From NCBI GenBank assembly GCA_029881255.1, contig JAOUMY010000001.1, positions 372,001-436,000 on the forward strand: a stretch of DNA of 64,000 nucleotides, written 5' to 3'. The position numbers and the translations under genes were made by a program. Within the stretch, counting starts at the first letter, position 1. Each line of letters opens with the position of its first letter. Origin of the DNA: Gammaproteobacteria bacterium. Its GTDB lineage: Bacteria; Pseudomonadota; Gammaproteobacteria; S012-40. The notes under the pieces were generated by a model. That model saw nothing but the letters and a program-made list of their open reading frames with translations. It was not told the origin of the DNA and did no database searches. Positions 8,875 through 17,337 of this stretch are shown piece by piece.

Positions 8875-8976
8875 ATGCGATTAATTATGGGATTTACCAT
8901 TCTGGGAATTTTTATTGTGTCGGCACTCATCAGTATCGGCCTTTTCCTATTTCAGATTGGCGTCTTTAACCAATAA
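8875..8976 (+). CDS. Possible 33-residue single-helix membrane peptide
   Basis: An ATG at 8875 opens a 33-codon frame. It has a short basic N terminus (MRL) and one continuous hydrophobic helix (GFTILGIFIVSALISIGLFLF), and ends in QIGVFNQ. It begins 14 bases after the stop of the zinc-ribbon membrane gene, with GATGAG as a weak ribosome binding site, so the two could be an operon. Its last 30 bases are antisense to the 3' end of the TlpA-like gene. The clean transmembrane pattern favours a real small protein, but chance cannot be excluded at this length. Confidence 0.4.
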   Translation: MRLIMGFTILGIFIVSALISIGLFLFQIGVFNQ

Positions 8977-9477
8977 TCTTTCCAATTCCCGTTCTAATTC
9001 CCCTTGGGTAATAGCGCGATTAAAACGAACCGCCAGTCTGCCTTCACGATCAATGATAAAAGTCGTAGGTACGACGCCAATTCCGCCTATTCGGCGCGCC
9101 TGCAACGCCGGTAAAAATCCTGAACGCAACAATATATTACGGCTATGCAGATAGTCATTCACCCGAGTTCTGGCAGTTACCTCTTCATTGGCAAGCACCA
9201 CCTGAACACCTCTTCGTTCCCAGGCTTGCCCGACTGATTGCAACATAGGCAATTCGGCACGACAAGGGGCGCACCAGGTGGCCCAGACATTCAAAACAAC
9301 GATTTGGTCTGCCGGAAATTCAAGCGTTTTGCCCGTAACATCTTCCAGTTCCAGAGCGGGAAATTCATCGCCGACAGACATTCCCTGACCGCCCAATTCC
9401 TGCAAAGCAGGCCATGCCATGAAGACAAAAAATGCTATTACAAGCAACCAGATAAACAAGGTTCCAGAAACTTTCAT
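8947..9477 (-). CDS. TlpA/ResA-family membrane-anchored thioredoxin-like protein
   Basis: A thiol-disulfide oxidoreductase of 176 residues tethered to the periplasmic side by an N-terminal helix (LFIWLLVIAFFVFMAWPAL). The thioredoxin fold starts near residue 35 (GDEFPALELEDVTGK) and carries the active site WCAPC in the context NVWATWCAPCRAELP. The cis-proline loop appears as GVVPTTFIID. Proteins of this type reduce apocytochrome c cysteines or copper-site cysteines. Several c-type cytochromes and a Sco protein are encoded in the same window, but a direct link is inference. The 3' end overlaps a small frame on the other strand. Confidence 0.92.
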   Translation of the reverse strand: MKVSGTLFIWLLVIAFFVFMAWPALQELGGQGMSVGDEFPALELEDVTGKTLEFPADQIVVLNVWATWCAPCRAELPMLQSVGQAWERRGVQVVLANEEVTARTRVNDYLHSRNILLRSGFLPALQARRIGGIGVVPTTFIIDREGRLAVRFNRAITQGELERELERLLVKDANLK

Positions 9478-9607
9478 ACATACACCAAGAACGTCACTTT
9501 AGCACTCTATAAATATATAGTTTGCTGCAATGTAACCGATAAAGTCAGAGTCGGAAAGAAATTCAAAATATTAATCAGGACTTTGTCTACATATAGCGCT
9601 CATTGTT

Positions 9608-11626
9608 ATGGATAAGACATCATCGGAAAACAGACACCGTTGGTATCACGCCCTTCCGGTAGACAGAGGCATTATTCTCGCGCTGCTTATCGTCGCCATT
9701 ATTCCCGTGTCCCTACTCGGTATCAGGTTGTTTCAGGTAGCATGGGATAACGCATGGGAAGAAACCAAGGAAAAGCAACAACTCTTAGCGCAGAATTTAA
9801 CCGTCCCGGTAAAACAATACACCCACAATCACATAGCCATGCTGCAAGTTCTCGCTCATGCAATTGCCGAGGGGATTGAAGGCATGATGCCTGCTGGACT
9901 GGTGGTGCATCGCATGCAGGACTATCTCGACTTTACGCCAGGCTTCACCGCTGTTACCTGGGTCGACACCGACGGCAAAGTTATCGAACACGTTTTCAAA
10001 CACACTCACCATAACGAACCAAAAAGAATTATAAATAAATTTTTACACCAAGTCATAACGACAGGTGAGTGGGCAATCTCGCCACTGCAGAAAAATTTCT
10101 ATAACACCGAACCTGTCGTTATTGTTGCGGTACCGATTGAAGACTCCGCTGACAAGATTCATGGCGCGGTGTTTGCCGAACTTGACCTGACTAATCTCGA
10201 AGCTTTTCGCAAAAATACAGAATTCGGTGAAAACGGGTTCGCTTTTTTTGTTGATGCAAAAATGCAAATTTTGTCACATCCAAACAAAATTCTAATCAAT
10301 ACCGTATCGCAACTTGCTGCTGCTACTCGCGTAGTAAAAGGTAACAAAGGTCTCAATGTAATCAGAGATTCATCGACAAACGAGGAATTAGTTGTCAGCT
10401 TTGCACCGGTAGAAGATCTGGGCTGGGGGGTAATAATACAACAACCCAAACAAGAAATTTACGCGCAGTTTGTCGAATTCATCTGGACACAACTGAGTTG
10501 GGCCTTAGTAGGTCTATTGCTATCCCTTGTCATCGGCATACGCATATCGCGCTGGGTGACACTACCGATCAACCGTTTGATGGCTGCCAGTGCCGACTTG
10601 ATCAAAAATGATTTGAATGGCACCTTGCCTGATACCAATCCGCTTTCTCCGCTAGAAATTCAAAATCTGTCGCAGACCATTGGAGAGCTCACTAATGGTT
10701 TTCGAAAGTCGCAAAACGACGTTTATGATCTCAATGCTTCATTACAAGAAAGAATCGATCTCGCCACGAGAAGACTGCGAGAAACCAACGCACATCTCGA
10801 GATTGCTCTGGCTCAAGCCGAACAGGCAAGTCGCGCAAAGGGAAACTTTCTTGCCAACATGAGTCATGAATTGCGCACACCTATGAATGCAATAATTGGA
10901 TATAGCGAGATTCTAGAAGAAATCGCAGACGAGCGTAAACTCGAAGACTTGTTACCGGATATTCGAAAGATTTTATTCTCAGGACGACATTTGTTGGCCT
11001 TGATCAGCGATATCCTTGATCTGTCAAAAATTGAGGCGGGAAAAATGCAACTCCACCTCGACATCTTTAATATCAAAGACACGTTCGACGAAGTGTTAGC
11101 TTCAGTACAACCGCTGGTGGAAAAGAACTGCAATACCCTGGAATTGCAGTTCACCAACATACGTACTGAAATGTTCGCCGACGCCACCAAGGTACGCCAA
11201 GTGTTGCTCAACATACTAAGCAATGCTGTAAAGTTTACGCAAAACGGAAAGATTGAAGTCACGATCAAAGATGCCGCCGAAGCGAGAGACCCGTTTATCG
11301 AAGTAGTTATTCGTGATAACGGAATTGGCATATCCAAAAAGCAGATGAAAAACCTGTTTCAGGATTTTTCACAGGCGGACTCTTCCACTACCAAGAAGTT
11401 TGGCGGGACCGGCCTGGGCCTTGCGATTAGTCGTCGATTTTGTCGCATGATGGGTGGCGATATCACCGTTGAAAGCGAGCTAAGCAAAGGATCGAGTTTC
11501 AAGGTGTCTCTGCCCGTTTATGTCAGCGACCCTATGAGTAATCACGAAAACAGTCCAAGTCTAGAGCCTTCGGCATCCAGCTCACACGCTGAAATTGAAC
11601 ATCAGCAAGCAGCCAAAAGAAAGTAA
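9608..11626 (+). CDS. Orphan sensor histidine kinase (Cache-HAMP-HisKA-HATPase)
   Basis: A membrane histidine kinase of 672 residues. A first helix (about 20-42) is followed by a periplasmic Cache-type sensor (about 45-285, with YLDFTPGFTAVTWVDTDGKV and GENGFAFFVDAKMQILSHP), then a second helix (WALVGLLLSLVIGIRI). A HAMP segment with PINRLMAA and a coiled-coil linker (about 375-415) come next. The phosphoacceptor is His-420 in MSHELRTPMNAIIGYSE. The ATP-binding lobe shows NILSNAVKFT, DNGIGI, FGGTGLGLAI. There is no receiver domain and no adjacent response regulator. The last 35 residues are a polar, low-complexity tail. Two-component ligands of Cache domains are typically small metabolites, but none can be named here. 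Confidence 0.93.
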   Translation: MDKTSSENRHRWYHALPVDRGIILALLIVAIIPVSLLGIRLFQVAWDNAWEETKEKQQLLAQNLTVPVKQYTHNHIAMLQVLAHAIAEGIEGMMPAGLVVHRMQDYLDFTPGFTAVTWVDTDGKVIEHVFKHTHHNEPKRIINKFLHQVITTGEWAISPLQKNFYNTEPVVIVAVPIEDSADKIHGAVFAELDLTNLEAFRKNTEFGENGFAFFVDAKMQILSHPNKILINTVSQLAAATRVVKGNKGLNVIRDSSTNEELVVSFAPVEDLGWGVIIQQPKQEIYAQFVEFIWTQLSWALVGLLLSLVIGIRISRWVTLPINRLMAASADLIKNDLNGTLPDTNPLSPLEIQNLSQTIGELTNGFRKSQNDVYDLNASLQERIDLATRRLRETNAHLEIALAQAEQASRAKGNFLANMSHELRTPMNAIIGYSEILEEIADERKLEDLLPDIRKILFSGRHLLALISDILDLSKIEAGKMQLHLDIFNIKDTFDEVLASVQPLVEKNCNTLELQFTNIRTEMFADATKVRQVLLNILSNAVKFTQNGKIEVTIKDAAEARDPFIEVVIRDNGIGISKKQMKNLFQDFSQADSSTTKKFGGTGLGLAISRRFCRMMGGDITVESELSKGSSFKVSLPVYVSDPMSNHENSPSLEPSASSSHAEIEHQQAAKRK

Positions 11627-11636
11627 ACCTCATCAT

Positions 11637-13004
11637 TTAGCCCGAAAGCTTTCGGCTAAAGCGCAATATAAATTTCGCCCCACCTAACTCGCTACTTTGT
11701 GCTTCCATTTGTCCGTCATAGGCTGAAACAATATCACTCACTATCGCGAGCCCTATTCCCGTACCGCCACCTTGCCCATCTGACCGAACGCCTCTATCCA
11801 TAATGCGCGCCGCAAGCATTGGGTCTATACCTGGCCCGTCATCTTCGACAATAAAACTCAGCAATTCAACTCCTGCGTCAGTCTCTCCATATAGGCTTAC
11901 TTTGACATGGCTATGCGCCCACTTGTAGGCGTTATCAAGCAAATTTCCTGTTATTTCCATAAAGTCGGATTTATCGCCATAGAAGATGACATCATCACCA
12001 AGATCCAGTTCTACTCGTATATTTTTATCGACGTATACTTTATCCAGGGACTTGACCAATTTGCGCACGTATTCCGTTACATGTTCTGGTCTGATCAACG
12101 GTGCTTGCCCTGTCGTCGCGGCCCGTTGTAGTTGATAACTGACAATCTGATTCAGGCGATCTACCTGTTCGATAACCACTTCGCTGAGTTTTCCATCATC
12201 TTCCTTGGCTTCCGCGGCACCCTGCAACAATGCTAACGGTGTTTTAATACTGTGTGCCAGATCTGCAGAGGAATTGCGATAACGCTCGAGTCGAACGCGA
12301 TTACTTTGAATCAAAGCATTTATATTATCTGTTAAGCCTAATAGTTCTTCTGGATATTCGCCTTCTAGCGTCGTTTTATCTCCCATTTCAATCTGCTTTA
12401 TTTCAGATGCAGCAAGGCGCAAAGGGGCCAAACTCCAGCGCAAAAGAACGGTTAGCGCGATTAATAATATGACGGCAATCGCCAGCAAGAAGAAAGTCAG
12501 TTCCCCGCGAAAGCGTTTTATGTTGCGCTTATAGTCATCAAGGGATTCAATAATACTGATAGTATAATGTTCCTGATAACGATCCTGGTCCCAGGACACA
12601 CCAAAGTCATAAACGAACAAACCCCTGCCACGATTATCTTCAACCTGTTTAAATCGTGACATGGTTTCCGGCACCTGCGTTTGTGGAGGTAGTGATAGAC
12701 TACGAAACGAAACCGATTGCCAAGCCACAGTACCGTTTTCATGCACTATCCTGGCATAGAGGCCATCATCAGTCTGAAAATAGCGTGCTACCGGCATAAC
12801 CTGTGGAATATAGATTCCGCCTTCACTGTCGAACTCAGCTACGGCAATCAATGTGAACACATTGTTTTGTAGACGCTCTTCAATTGCTTTCATCACAGTG
12901 GTGCGATAAGCCTTATCCAGTGCGTAAAAGGTCAACCCAAGAAAGATAACAAGAAGAATAGCCGTAGTGGTAATTAGACGTAGTGTGAGAGAGCGAAGAT
13001 GCAT
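11637..13004 (-). CDS. PhoQ-like sensor histidine kinase
   Basis: A 455-residue kinase with an N-terminal helix (TTTAILLVIFLGLTFYAL), a periplasmic sensor of about 130 residues and a second helix (FFLLAIAVILLIALTVLL). A HAMP domain follows, then the H-box DLAHSIKTPLALLQG, which closely resembles that of PhoQ. The nucleotide-binding lobe has NLLDNAYKWA, EDDGPGID and GGGTGIGLAIV. PhoQ of enteric bacteria responds to Mg2+, acid and cationic peptides; whether this sensor does so is unknown, and its periplasmic part is not obviously acidic. The gene follows the response regulator by 3 bases, so they form one operon. The plus-strand kinase gene ends 10 bases away, tail to tail. Confidence 0.93.
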   Translation of the reverse strand: MHLRSLTLRLITTTAILLVIFLGLTFYALDKAYRTTVMKAIEERLQNNVFTLIAVAEFDSEGGIYIPQVMPVARYFQTDDGLYARIVHENGTVAWQSVSFRSLSLPPQTQVPETMSRFKQVEDNRGRGLFVYDFGVSWDQDRYQEHYTISIIESLDDYKRNIKRFRGELTFFLLAIAVILLIALTVLLRWSLAPLRLAASEIKQIEMGDKTTLEGEYPEELLGLTDNINALIQSNRVRLERYRNSSADLAHSIKTPLALLQGAAEAKEDDGKLSEVVIEQVDRLNQIVSYQLQRAATTGQAPLIRPEHVTEYVRKLVKSLDKVYVDKNIRVELDLGDDVIFYGDKSDFMEITGNLLDNAYKWAHSHVKVSLYGETDAGVELLSFIVEDDGPGIDPMLAARIMDRGVRSDGQGGGTGIGLAIVSDIVSAYDGQMEAQSSELGGAKFILRFSRKLSG

Positions 13005-13007
13005 GAC

Positions 13008-13685
13008 TTATTCATTACACAGAACGAAACGATAACCTCTACCGCGCAAAGTTTCGATAGGTTTAAATTTATCCTGTGGATCGATTTTTTTGCGTAATCG
13101 TCCTACGAAGACCTCGATCACATTGCTGTCTCTATCGAAGTCCTGCGCATAAATATGTTCAGTCAATTCTGTCTTGGAAACGACTTTTCCCTGATTGAGC
13201 ATTAGATATTCAAGCACCTTGTACTCGAACGCTGTCAGATCAATACTGCTGCCATCTACGCGTACGTCTTGCTTATTGGTATCCAGCTCAACTGGCCCAC
13301 ACACAATAACCGCCGATGACTTACCAGAGGCACGACGCACTAAGGCTCTGACTCTCGCCAGTAATTCTTCTATATGAAATGGCTTGACCACATAGTCATC
13401 AGCACCAGCTTCTAGCCCTTCTACCTTGTCTTGCCATCTGCCGCGCGCGGTGAGAATAAGAATTGGATAGCTCTTTTCTTCTTTACGCCACTGGGCAATC
13501 ACTTCCAGGCCAGAGATACCGGGCAATCCAACGTCGACAACTGCGACATCATAGGGATACTCACGCCCCATATACAGACCTTCCTCGCCAGTGGCGCAGG
13601 AATCTACTGCATAAGATTCGGCTTCCAGACGACGAACCAGTTGCTCCCTCAAGGTAGCTTCGTCTTCAATGACCAGAACTCGCAT
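13008..13685 (-). CDS. PhoP-like OmpR-family response regulator
   Basis: A receiver plus winged-helix DNA-binding protein of 225 residues. The receiver (1-120) has the acidic pocket ED, phosphoacceptor Asp in VVDVGLPGISG, TAR and the PhoP-like WQDKVEGLEAGADDYVVKPFHIEE stretch (Lys in VKPFH). The effector domain (about 128-222) ends with GRLRKKIDP and ETLRGRGYRF. Its resemblance to PhoP is stronger than to most OmpR-family members and fits the PhoQ-like kinase directly downstream. It probably controls envelope or metal genes. The operon start is separated from the cytochrome c-551-like gene upstream by an intrinsic terminator. Confidence 0.95.
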   Translation of the reverse strand: MRVLVIEDEATLREQLVRRLEAESYAVDSCATGEEGLYMGREYPYDVAVVDVGLPGISGLEVIAQWRKEEKSYPILILTARGRWQDKVEGLEAGADDYVVKPFHIEELLARVRALVRRASGKSSAVIVCGPVELDTNKQDVRVDGSSIDLTAFEYKVLEYLMLNQGKVVSKTELTEHIYAQDFDRDSNVIEVFVGRLRKKIDPQDKFKPIETLRGRGYRFVLCNE

Positions 13686-13770
13686 TGTGCTTTACTCTCG
13701 ATGTAATCAAACAGGATTATAGCGTGCAAAAACTTAATATTTCGATAAAAAGGCCGTGGACAAGACATAT

Positions 13771-13799
13771 AAAAAATTGGCCCGTTGTGACACGGGCCA
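13771..13799 (-). terminator. Intrinsic terminator of the cytochrome c-551-like gene
   Basis: On the minus strand an 8-bp stem (TGGCCCGT/ACGGGCCA) with a six-base loop is followed by AATTTTTT. It ends the upstream cytochrome transcript and isolates the phoP/phoQ-like operon. Confidence 0.85.
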
Positions 13800-13858
13800 G
13801 ATAGAGGGAGGGGAAGACACAAGTCCGGGAGGAGGACTCTAGCAAACATAGAAACAAA

Positions 13859-14179
13859 TTAGAGACCGAGAATGAAATCAACCAGCGTGGCGATATCTTC
13901 GTCTTTCACGCGTGGTGAGTAAGGAGGCATGGGTACGCCTTTCGTTACATCCGTCCAGTTACCTTTGCCGCCAGTTTTAACCTTCTTGATCAACTGGTCA
14001 CGCGCCGCAGCATCACCTTTATAACGCCCCGCCACATCTTTCCAGGCAGGACCAACAACTTTTTTCCCAATCGCATGACAGGCAAAGCAACCGCTTTTCT
14101 TAGCCAGGGCTTCATCAGCCATTGCGTTACCTGACAGCAACGCCAGAAGGCTAACAGCAATTATCAGAACATTTTTCAT
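13859..14179 (-). CDS. Cytochrome c-551-like monoheme protein
   Basis: A class I cytochrome c of 106 residues with a signal peptide (about 1-21, ending NAMADEA). The heme site is CFACH at about residue 31, followed by KKVVGPAWKDVAGRY, the family's Val-Gly-Pro turn. The Met ligand is in GVPMPPYSPRV, and the C-terminal helix is IATLVDFILGL. Proteins of this type carry electrons between the bc1 complex and terminal oxidases or nitrite reductase. Its own terminator downstream and a 250-base gap upstream suggest a single-gene, possibly well-expressed unit. The gene is divergent from zapE. Confidence 0.94.
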   Translation of the reverse strand: MKNVLIIAVSLLALLSGNAMADEALAKKSGCFACHAIGKKVVGPAWKDVAGRYKGDAAARDQLIKKVKTGGKGNWTDVTKGVPMPPYSPRVKDEDIATLVDFILGL

Positions 14180-14430
14180 AGGGATTAGCGCCTCTATAAT
14201 TAATTTAACTGAGCTCCTGGTCTATTGGCGCAACCATCGCCAACAGACGTTAGAGAAAATATAGACTTTCCTGAATGAATAGCGTCTGAATACCGTCACC
14301 ACCCTGATTCCAGAGAAAATACAGCCCTCGGCAATAAATTACTTATTGAAATGATAAGAAATTTTTCGCTACCGGCCTGTGCTTTGCTAATCTAGTCACA
14401 ACTGGATAATTGCTGAATATTGATTCAGAT

Positions 14431-15522
14431 ATGGCCATACGCCCACAAACACCGCTAGAAAAGTATCAGACCGATCTCGCTCATCAGCTTATCAGTGCAG
14501 ATCCTGCGCAGCAGAAAGCGGTCGTTCATACCCAGCGTTTATACGAAGACTTACTCAACTCTAGCCAAGCCCGACCCAATCTTTTTGGCAAACTGCTGAG
14601 GAAAAAGCCTCAAATCGTCAAAGGCCTGTACTTCTGGGGCGGGGTAGGCCGCGGCAAGACCTATATTTTGGATAGCTTTTACGAATGCCTACCGTTCTCG
14701 GCCAAACGCCGCGAGCATTTCAGTACTTTTTTCGGCGGCATCCACAACCTACTCTCCACTCTGCCTCGATCACCTGACCCCCTTAAGGTCATCGCTAAAC
14801 GTATTGCCGACGAAACGCGGATACTTTGTATCGATGAATTTCATGTCGACGACATCACCGACGCGATGATTATTGCCGGACTGCTTGAGGCTTTGTTTGC
14901 AAGAGGTGTTGTGCTGGTAACTTCATCCAATATAGAAGTGACGCAACTATATAAGAACGGTTTGCAGCGAGATCGTTTTCTTCCTGCGATAACGCTCTTA
15001 CAACAGTACACCGAGATCGTGCACCTGGAAGGTGAAACAGACTACCGAAAACTTTTACTGGAAAAACATGGCACTTATCATATCAATGCGCCGGAACAAC
15101 AACTCGAAATTGAATTCAAATCACTGGCACCTGAAAACATACGCTGGCGCTTCGAGCTTATCCTCAACCGCCGTCCAATCTCGGCCATCGCGCAGTCTGC
15201 AGACATCGCCTGGTTTGACTTTGATCAGCTGTGTAACACCCCTCGCTCATCCAGTGACTACATCGCGCTGGCAAAAACCTACCACACAGTCATGCTCAGC
15301 AACGTCCCTGTGATGGGCGAAGGCAATAACGATATTGCTCAACGCTTCATACAGCTAATCGATGCTCTTTACGACCACAAGGTCAAACTTATAGTCGCGG
15401 CTACTCATTCCCCTGAAAACCTTTATAGGGGCAACACACTGGCATTCCCATTTCAGAGAACCGCTAGTCGTTTGCATGAAATGCGTAGCCAGGAATACCT
15501 CGCCAGCGCTCATCGGGGATAA
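14431..15522 (+). CDS. zapE: Cell division protein ZapE (AFG1-like ATPase)
   Basis: A P-loop ATPase of 363 residues, related to mitochondrial AFG1 and to ZapE, which acts at the division ring. The N terminus has TPLEKYQTDLAHQLISAD. Walker A is GGVGRGKTYILD in the diagnostic family context KGLYFWGGVGRGKT, Walker B is LCIDEFHVDDITDAM. The conserved arginine-rich HFSTFFGGIHN region corresponds to the family HFHRFM stretch but differs in wording. An in-frame TTG at 14410 is possible, but the ATG at 14431 fits the family length. A short perfect dyad lies 2 bases before this ATG. It stands alone between the cytochrome gene and thiS. Confidence 0.93.
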   Translation: MAIRPQTPLEKYQTDLAHQLISADPAQQKAVVHTQRLYEDLLNSSQARPNLFGKLLRKKPQIVKGLYFWGGVGRGKTYILDSFYECLPFSAKRREHFSTFFGGIHNLLSTLPRSPDPLKVIAKRIADETRILCIDEFHVDDITDAMIIAGLLEALFARGVVLVTSSNIEVTQLYKNGLQRDRFLPAITLLQQYTEIVHLEGETDYRKLLLEKHGTYHINAPEQQLEIEFKSLAPENIRWRFELILNRRPISAIAQSADIAWFDFDQLCNTPRSSSDYIALAKTYHTVMLSNVPVMGEGNNDIAQRFIQLIDALYDHKVKLIVAATHSPENLYRGNTLAFPFQRTASRLHEMRSQEYLASAHRG

Positions 15523-15614
15523 GCACTTTTAGGGTTTACCGGAAAAAATGCTAAGATAGGGCCAATCACACAGACGCCAATTAAACAATTAATCATTCTG
15601 AAGAGCACCCCACG

Positions 15615-15827
15615 ATGGAAATAATCATCAACGGCCAGACACGCGCTGTTCCCGAAGGCTGTACTGCACAGCAACTGGTTGAAATTCTGGAAATAAGCGG
15701 CGGCCGCATCGCGATGGAAGTCAACCGTGAAATCGTACCCCGCAGCACCTACACCGAGCACAAACTACGCGCGGGCGATGCTATCGAGATCGTACACGCC
15801 GTTGGCGGCGGCCAGCCCACACAATAG
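15615..15827 (+). CDS. thiS: Sulfur carrier protein ThiS with a C-terminal extension
   Basis: A ubiquitin-fold sulfur carrier for thiazole synthesis in thiamine biosynthesis, 70 residues long. The fold is recognisable ([12 protein letters not shown], then [15 protein letters not shown] and [14 protein letters not shown]). The family normally ends at the Gly-Gly that is adenylated and turned into thiocarboxylate. Here four more residues (QPTQ) follow GGG before the stop, checked codon by codon (ggc ggc ggc cag ccc aca caa tag). Either the tail is removed or the protein works differently. thiG follows 11 bases downstream, which supports the identification. No TPP riboswitch core (CTGAGA) is visible in the 90-base leader. 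Confidence 0.92.
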   Translation: MEIIINGQTRAVPEGCTAQQLVEILEISGGRIAMEVNREIVPRSTYTEHKLRAGDAIEIVHAVGGGQPTQ

Positions 15828-15838
15828 AGAGCCATACC

Positions 15839-16624
15839 ATGTTAGAAAACGATACCTTTATTATTGCCGGTAAAACCTATTCCTCCCGACTTTTGGTCGG
15901 CAGTGGAAAATACAAAGACCTTGAGGAAACACGTCTCGCCACCGAAGTCAGTGGCGCGGAAATCATGACTGTTGCTGTTCGTCGCACCAACATCGGACAA
16001 ATGCCGGGAGAACCCAATCTACTCGACGTCCTGCCACCGGACAAAATCACGTATTTGCCAAATACGGCGATGTGTTATACCGCAGAAGACGCCGTTCGTA
16101 CTTGCCGCCTTGCACGTGAACTTCTTAACGGACATTCACTGGTAAAACTCGAAGTGTTAGGGGACGAAAAAACCCTGTATCCCGACGTAGAACAGACCAA
16201 GATCGCCGCGGCACAATTAATCAAAGACGGTTTCGACGTCATGGTTTACACCAATGATGACCCCATCGTCGCCAAACAGCTCGAAGAAATGGGCTGTGTG
16301 GCGGTTATGCCACTGGCCGCACCAATAGGCTCAGGCCTTGGAATACGCAATCCGTACAATATCCGCACTATCGTAGAGAACGCCAAAGTTCCCATTTTGG
16401 TAGACGCCGGTGTGGGAACCGCATCGGACGCTGCGATTGCGATGGAACTCGGTTGCGATGGCGTATTAATGAACACTGCTATTGCTGGCGCACGTAATCC
16501 CGTATTAATGGCCTCGGCCATGAAAAAAGCGATACAGGCCGGTCGTGAAGCCTATCTAGCCGGACGTATACCAAAAAGAGCCTATGCAAGCGCTTCCTCG
16601 CCGGTAGATGGCCTGTTCTTCTGA
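15839..16624 (+). CDS. thiG: Thiazole synthase ThiG
   Basis: It condenses 1-deoxy-D-xylulose 5-phosphate, the ThiS thiocarboxylate and dehydroglycine into thiazole phosphate. The protein has 261 residues and is a TIM barrel. Signatures are [11 protein letters not shown] near the N terminus, VRRTN, the Schiff-base lysine region [22 protein letters not shown], and the phosphate-binding [30 protein letters not shown]. It follows thiS closely in one transcript. thiF, thiH or thiO are not in the window, so the source of dehydroglycine is not visible here. Confidence 0.97.
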   Translation: MLENDTFIIAGKTYSSRLLVGSGKYKDLEETRLATEVSGAEIMTVAVRRTNIGQMPGEPNLLDVLPPDKITYLPNTAMCYTAEDAVRTCRLARELLNGHSLVKLEVLGDEKTLYPDVEQTKIAAAQLIKDGFDVMVYTNDDPIVAKQLEEMGCVAVMPLAAPIGSGLGIRNPYNIRTIVENAKVPILVDAGVGTASDAAIAMELGCDGVLMNTAIAGARNPVLMASAMKKAIQAGREAYLAGRIPKRAYASASSPVDGLFF

Positions 16625-16633
16625 CGCGATACT

Positions 16634-17332
16634 GTGAACGAAGAAACCAAACGCATGCGCACCGTGCGCAGCTTCGTCCGGCGTGAAGGTCGAGTTACTG
16701 TCGGCCAACAAAGGGCTCTGGAAAACCATTGGCAGGAATATGGACTCGACTACCGAGCATCCCCTCTGGATTTAACTACCGAATTTGGGCGAGAGGCGCC
16801 GCGGTGTCTGGAAATCGGCTTCGGTAGCGGTGACGCCATAATCTCCATGGCCACCAACCATCCTGAAGAAGATTTCCTCGGCATAGAAGTTTTTCGCGCG
16901 GGGGCGGGGCAAGTTATCGCACACGCGACAGAACACGGTTTGCACAATATCCGCGTTATGCTCATTGATGCTATAGATGTTTTAAAAAACATGATTGCGG
17001 ATGAAACCCTCGATCGGGTCTACGTATTTTTTCCGGATCCCTGGCACAAGAAGAAACACCACAAGCGCCGCCTGATTAATTCCGAAAACGCGGCATTGAT
17101 CGCAAGCAAGCTAAAACCTGGTGGTGACTTCTTTCTGGCTACCGATTGGGAAAACTACGCCCAACAAATGCTTCAAGTATTAGATGAATGCCCTGCTCTG
17201 GAAAATACCGCCGATGGCTTTGCCCCTCGCAACGAGAGAAGACCACTCACTCGTTTTGAAAAACGCGGCCAACGACTGGGACATGGCGTTTGGGATCTTC
17301 ACTTTCGCAAGAGATTGGCGCGACATTTTTAA
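16634..17332 (+). CDS. trmB: tRNA (guanine-N7)-methyltransferase TrmB
   Basis: It methylates G46 of tRNA using S-adenosylmethionine. The 232-residue protein has the family motifs CLEIGFGSGDAI (SAM binding), NHPEEDFLGIEVFRAGAGQVI, and VYVFFPDPWHKKKHHKRRLI (catalytic Asp). The C terminus has TRFEKRGQRLGHGVWDLHF. The first start is GTG at 16634, 9 bases after thiG; ATG at 16655 is a possible shorter start. Its proximity to thiG suggests transcription from the thiS promoter, an arrangement common in gammaproteobacteria. Confidence 0.96.
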   Translation: MNEETKRMRTVRSFVRREGRVTVGQQRALENHWQEYGLDYRASPLDLTTEFGREAPRCLEIGFGSGDAIISMATNHPEEDFLGIEVFRAGAGQVIAHATEHGLHNIRVMLIDAIDVLKNMIADETLDRVYVFFPDPWHKKKHHKRRLINSENAALIASKLKPGGDFFLATDWENYAQQMLQVLDECPALENTADGFAPRNERRPLTRFEKRGQRLGHGVWDLHFRKRLARHF

Positions 17333-17337
17333 CCGCT

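Noticed and set aside
10864-11337. Antisense open frame of 157 codons inside the Cache-HAMP kinase gene
   Set aside because: It lies wholly inside a conserved HisKA/HATPase coding region and has no start signals.
15523-15614. TPP riboswitch before thiS
   Set aside because: The region lacks the CTGAGA core and shows no obvious paired structure.
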